NCBI GenBank assembly: GCA_902796815.1
Contig: CADBQL010000228.1
Coordinates: 1-5,925 of the forward strand
From: an uncultured Coriobacteriaceae bacterium
GTDB lineage: Bacteria > Actinomycetota > Coriobacteriia > Coriobacteriales > Eggerthellaceae
DNA length: 5,925 bases
Reading direction: 5' to 3'
Shown here: piece by piece, positions 4,354-5,925 of the stretch
Layout of the letters: each line of letters starts with the position of its first letter
Numbering within the stretch: position 1 is the first letter of the stretch
Notes under the pieces: model-generated
Databases searched by the model: none
What the model was told of the DNA's origin: nothing
What the model saw: the letters and a program-made list of their open reading frames with translations, nothing else
Program-made: the position numbers and the translations under genes

Positions 4354-5925
4354 ATGGGCGATAGCGCTACACGGTGGCTCTGGAGCGCCTCGATGCGAGA
4401 GCATGGGCGCGTCCTGGGGTTGTCCGTCTGCCAGGCCGTATACAGCGTTTGCGGCGTTGTCTATGCGCTCATGCTTAGGGGGCTGGTCGACGCTGCCGTT
4501 GCGGGCGATGCTGTTGGGTTCTGGAGCTGGGCTGGCGCAACGGCACTTCTAGTTGCGGCACAGATTAGCTTGCGCGCTGTCGTTCGCTGGCTTAACGAGC
4601 TCGTGCGTTCTCGGCTCGAAAACACGTTTAAGCGACGCTTGTTCGAGGCGCTTTTGCATGGCGATTACGGGCGCGTGGCAGCGGTGCATTCCGCTGAGTG
4701 GATGAATCGGCTCACAAACGATGCCAAGGTTGTGGCTGATGGCTGCACGGATATCGTGCCGGGGTTTGCAGGCATGATGTTCAAGCTGGTGGGCGCGCTT
4801 GTCGTAATTATATGGCTCGATCCGCGCCTAGCTGTGGTCATCGTGCCTGGCGGCGTGCTGCTCGCACTGTTCAGTTGGCTTTTCCGTCGCGTGCTCAAGC
4901 GGTTGCACAAGGCTATCCAGGAGGCAGACGGCAGGTTGCGGATTTTTTTGCAGGAACGCATCGGCGCTCTGCTCACGGTGCGCTCGTATGCCGCAGAGGC
5001 GCGTTCGGTCGAGGAGCAGAAAACGCTCATGGACGCGCACCTCGAGGCGCGCATGAGGCGCAACCGTTTCTCGAACTTCTGCAACGTCGGATTTGGCGCC
5101 ATCATGCAAGGCGCCCAGCTGGGCGCGATCATATGGTGCGGCTACGGAATCCTTACCGGAACGATGAGCTACGGTACTCTGATGGCGATGGCCCAGCTCG
5201 TCGGCCAGATACAGGGGCCGCTTGCCAACGTGACGGGGTATCTTCCCAGATGGTATGCAATGCTGGCGAGTGCAGAGCGTCTGTCAGAGGCGGAGTCCCT
5301 TGCAGGCGACGACGTGAACGCTCGGCCCCTCGACGAAGTCGTGCAATTCTATGAAGCGGAGCTTGCCGCCGTGGGGCTTGCCGACGTGTCGTTTGCCTAT
5401 TGGCCCGCGTCCGAGGACGTGAGTGGGCTTTCGAAGGAAGAGGCTCCATTGACGCTCGAGCAGCTGTCCCTGGAAGTGCGCGCAGGCGAGTTCTTGGCAT
5501 GCGCAGGCCACAGCGGTTGCGGAAAGTCCACGGCGCTTCGGCTCCTCATGACCGCCTATGAACCCGATGCGGGCGAGCGCTACCTGGAGCTGCGCAATGG
5601 CGAGCGCAGAGAGCTCGACGCTTCATGGCGCAGGCTTTTTGCATACGTTCCGCAGGGAAACCAGCTGATGGGTGGAACGATTCGCGAAGTGGTTTCGCTC
5701 GCTGATCCCGATGGAGGGGCGGATGAAGTGCGGCTCATGCGCGCGCTGCGCACGGCATGTGCGGACGAGTTCGTAGCGGAACTGCCTAACGGGGTGGATA
5801 CTCTGCTCGGCGAGAGGGGTACGGGTCTTTCGGAAGGACAGATGCAGCGCATCTCGGTAGCTCGCGCGGTGTTTTCGGAAAGCCCCGTGCTGCTGCTCGA
5901 TGAAGCCACGAGCGCTCTCGATGCG
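4354..5925 (+). CDS. ABC exporter with fused membrane and ATPase domains, 3' end outside the window
   Basis: The frame is open from ATG 4354 to the right edge, 524 codons. GGAAG at 4341-4345 sits eight bases before the ATG. Residues 1-300 hold hydrophobic segments of a type I exporter membrane domain (about 18-45, 57-76, 135-180 and 245-295). The ATPase domain follows: VSFAY with A-loop Tyr349; Walker A GHSGCGKST (385-393); Q-loop Gln434 in YVPQGNQ; signature LSEGQ (492-496), with Glu for the usual second Gly; and Walker B VLLLDEATSALD with Glu517. The H-loop lies beyond the edge. About fifteen extra residues (350-365, WPASEDVSGLSKEEAP) separate the A-loop strand from the next strand. Such half-transporters act as dimers and often come in adjacent pairs, so a second ABC gene may follow. 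Substrate is unknown; peptide or lipid-like cargo is typical. No link to the upstream operon is visible, and the ATPase relic separates them. Confidence 0.93.
   Translation, partial: MGDSATRWLWSASMREHGRVLGLSVCQAVYSVCGVVYALMLRGLVDAAVAGDAVGFWSWAGATALLVAAQISLRAVVRWLNELVRSRLENTFKRRLFEALLHGDYGRVAAVHSAEWMNRLTNDAKVVADGCTDIVPGFAGMMFKLVGALVVIIWLDPRLAVVIVPGGVLLALFSWLFRRVLKRLHKAIQEADGRLRIFLQERIGALLTVRSYAAEARSVEEQKTLMDAHLEARMRRNRFSNFCNVGFGAIMQGAQLGAIIWCGYGILTGTMSYGTLMAMAQLVGQIQGPLANVTGYLPRWYAMLASAERLSEAESLAGDDVNARPLDEVVQFYEAELAAVGLADVSFAYWPASEDVSGLSKEEAPLTLEQLSLEVRAGEFLACAGHSGCGKSTALRLLMTAYEPDAGERYLELRNGERRELDASWRRLFAYVPQGNQLMGGTIREVVSLADPDGGADEVRLMRALRTACADEFVAELPNGVDTLLGERGTGLSEGQMQRISVARAVFSESPVLLLDEATSALDA

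Noticed and set aside
4812..5354. 180-residue + frame inside the exporter
   Set aside because: Arg/Ala/Gly-rich out-of-frame shadow of the ABC membrane domain.

Overview
The window reads as accessory or housekeeping-edge DNA of a moderately GC-rich, Gram-positive anaerobe. An LPxTG-type sorting motif, a SpoIIAB/SpoIIAA/RsbU-type partner-switching set and an LSEGQ-type ABC exporter would fit a gut actinobacterium of the Coriobacteriia (Eggerthellaceae-like). That placement is an inference from gene style; no marker gene is present. Every gene I can support is on the + strand.

Region 1 (1-1126). This is the 3' part of a surface metallophosphoesterase followed by a Gram-positive surface-protein beta domain. 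It stops at a TGA at 908-910, but an LPGT sorting motif and a hydrophobic anchor helix lie just behind the stop in two different frames. Removing one C near 903-905 and adding one G near 930 restores a textbook sorting signal. The gene has therefore lost its wall anchor, or the sequence has two compensating indel errors. The rest, to 1126, is non-coding with a small palindrome.

Region 2 (1127-1423). This is a small, soluble, beta-rich protein of unknown function, followed by about 100 bases holding an orphan perfect Shine-Dalgarno sequence and a doubtful short ORF.

Region 3 (1523-4176). This looks like a three-gene operon for a partner-switching circuit: a HATPase_c_2 (RsbW/SpoIIAB-type) serine kinase/anti-sigma protein, a STAS (RsbV/SpoIIAA-type) antagonist with its phosphorylatable serine, and a membrane-bound RsbU/SpoIIE-type PP2C phosphatase with an extracytoplasmic sensor and HAMP domain. 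A signal sensed outside would drive the phosphatase to dephosphorylate the STAS protein, which then captures the kinase and frees the kinase's target. No sigma factor or other target lies in the window. Both junctions of this operon carry decaying tandem repeats in translation-initiation DNA. One is a 21-bp repeat whose last copy holds the ribosome binding site of the STAS gene. The other is a 48-bp duplication that copied the ribosome binding site and start codon of the phosphatase gene.

Region 4 (4177-5925). A non-coding stretch holds a short relic that resembles the C-terminal domain of bacterial AAA-type ATPases (ATPase_2/DUF234-like). It is followed by a fused membrane-plus-ATPase ABC exporter that runs off the right edge just after its Walker B motif.

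The nearest thing to a new system here is the sensor-kinase-antagonist operon with repeat-modified translation starts. Its parts are known families, and the unusual element is the repeat architecture at its gene junctions.
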